The position numbers and the translations under genes are program-made. Positions 5,357 to 5,564 of a stretch of DNA of 5,564 nt are shown piece after piece. Position 1 is the first letter of the stretch; each line of letters begins with the position of its first letter. A model generated the notes under the pieces. That model did no database searches, was not told where the DNA came from, and worked only from the letters and a program-made list of their open reading frames with translations. The stretch is from Acidobacteriota bacterium. Lineage in GTDB: Bacteria > Acidobacteriota > Blastocatellia > Pyrinomonadales > Pyrinomonadaceae. The stretch covers positions 1-5,564 of the forward strand of contig JACCRD010000008.1 in NCBI GenBank assembly GCA_013813755.1. The letters run 5' to 3'.

Positions 5357-5564
5357 GCGCGGCTCTGGCGATTTCTATCGGTTTTGCGGTAAACTGCTCG
5401 GCTCAAAAAAAATCTGTCGGCAGCAGCGATTTACAGGCAAATCAGACTTACGGCAAAATTTTTGAAGTTAATGTTCCTGATTTATCAGGAAGCATCGCCA
5501 GCGGCGGGCGTTATGACGGTTTGATTGGAATGTTCGGCAAAGAACAAATTCCCGCGTGCGGTTT
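5335..5564 (+). CDS. Secreted protein start fused in frame to a HisRS fragment (runs off the window)
   Basis: An ATG at 5335 has a strong ribosome binding site (AAAGGAG, 5322-5328, spacer 6). Residues 1-24 form a signal peptide: short polar start, hydrophobic core LSAALAISIGFAV, then NCSA-Q, the same Ala-Gln junction as the two PagL-like proteins. The Cys22 context (AVN-C) is not a proper lipobox. Residues 25-41 are polar (KKSVGSSDLQANQTYGK) and match no family I know. From residue 42 on, the frame is identical to HisRS residues 292-327 and is still open at the edge. The signal-peptide part looks like a real gene next to hisS; the rest is either a duplication-made chimera or a joining error in the assembly. 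A HisRS piece without motif 2 could not be a synthetase and has no obvious role outside the cytosol, so I give the fused product low credence and the native start high credence. Confidence 0.5.
   Translation, partial: MFYQFYLSAALAISIGFAVNCSAQKKSVGSSDLQANQTYGKIFEVNVPDLSGSIASGGRYDGLIGMFGKEQIPACG
5458..5564 (+). repeat. Second copy of the hisS internal segment 4788-4894
   Basis: All 107 bases match hisS 4788-4894 except T at 5514 for C at 4844. The two copies start 670 bases apart, in the same orientation, and the match continues to the last base of the window. Just before it, CGGCaaaATT faces CGGCgcgATT, so the junction shows weak microhomology. The layout is what one end of a tandem duplication of a 670-base unit would give, or a false join in the assembly. 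Confidence 0.95.

Noticed and set aside
5398..5406. Lipoprotein signal at Cys22 of the ORF starting at 5335
   Set aside because: The residues before the Cys (Ala-Val-Asn) do not fit a lipobox; an ordinary signal-peptidase site at NCSA-Q fits better.

Overview
The window looks like chromosomal DNA of a Gram-negative, non-proteobacterial organism. Acidobacteriota, perhaps the Blastocatellia/Pyrinomonadaceae side, is my best guess, but it is an inference. The reasons are two secreted proteins with an Ala-Gln signal-peptidase junction, outer-membrane PagL-like proteins (which imply lipid A), a histidyl-tRNA synthetase of the eukaryote/Bacteroidetes-like type, moderate GC with AT-rich intergenic regions, and several genes without a Shine-Dalgarno sequence. 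No 16S or other decisive marker is present.

Left part (1-773, minus strand): a decayed region. It starts with the N-terminus of an IS5-type transposase cut by the window edge. Next to it lies a 75-codon remnant of a UBP-type zinc-finger protein with no start and no first Cys pair. This is overlapped, in another frame, by a long open frame that encodes the C-terminal membrane half of an LtrA-like protein. The last ~65 residues of that long frame are the zinc-finger DNA read out of frame. I read the two as gene remnants joined by a deletion, with an insertion sequence alongside.

Middle part (814-3756): four intact genes. An NADPH-dependent FMN reductase (minus) diverges from a gamma-carbonic-anhydrase-like hexapeptide protein (plus). 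Two tandem, diverged PagL-type lipid A deacylase-like outer-membrane proteins follow. The second has its own candidate promoter, with a perfect 8-bp dyad around the -10 box.

Right part (3757-5564): hisS, preceded by two blocks of degenerate 7-bp tandem repeats in opposite orientation on either side of a candidate promoter. Downstream of hisS is a possible tiny ORF, then a gene with a good ribosome binding site and a signal peptide. After 41 codons that gene runs, in frame, into a 107-bp near-perfect copy (106/107, the one difference synonymous) of an internal hisS segment, and the copy is still going when the window ends. This is either a partial tandem duplication that creates a secreted-HisRS chimera or an assembly error. 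It is the most notable thing here.

The genes do not form one obvious pathway. Housekeeping translation (hisS), envelope modification (PagL-like pair) and small metabolic enzymes sit side by side. I see no defence system, CRISPR array, tRNA or rRNA. No gene-free stretch exceeds 300 bases.
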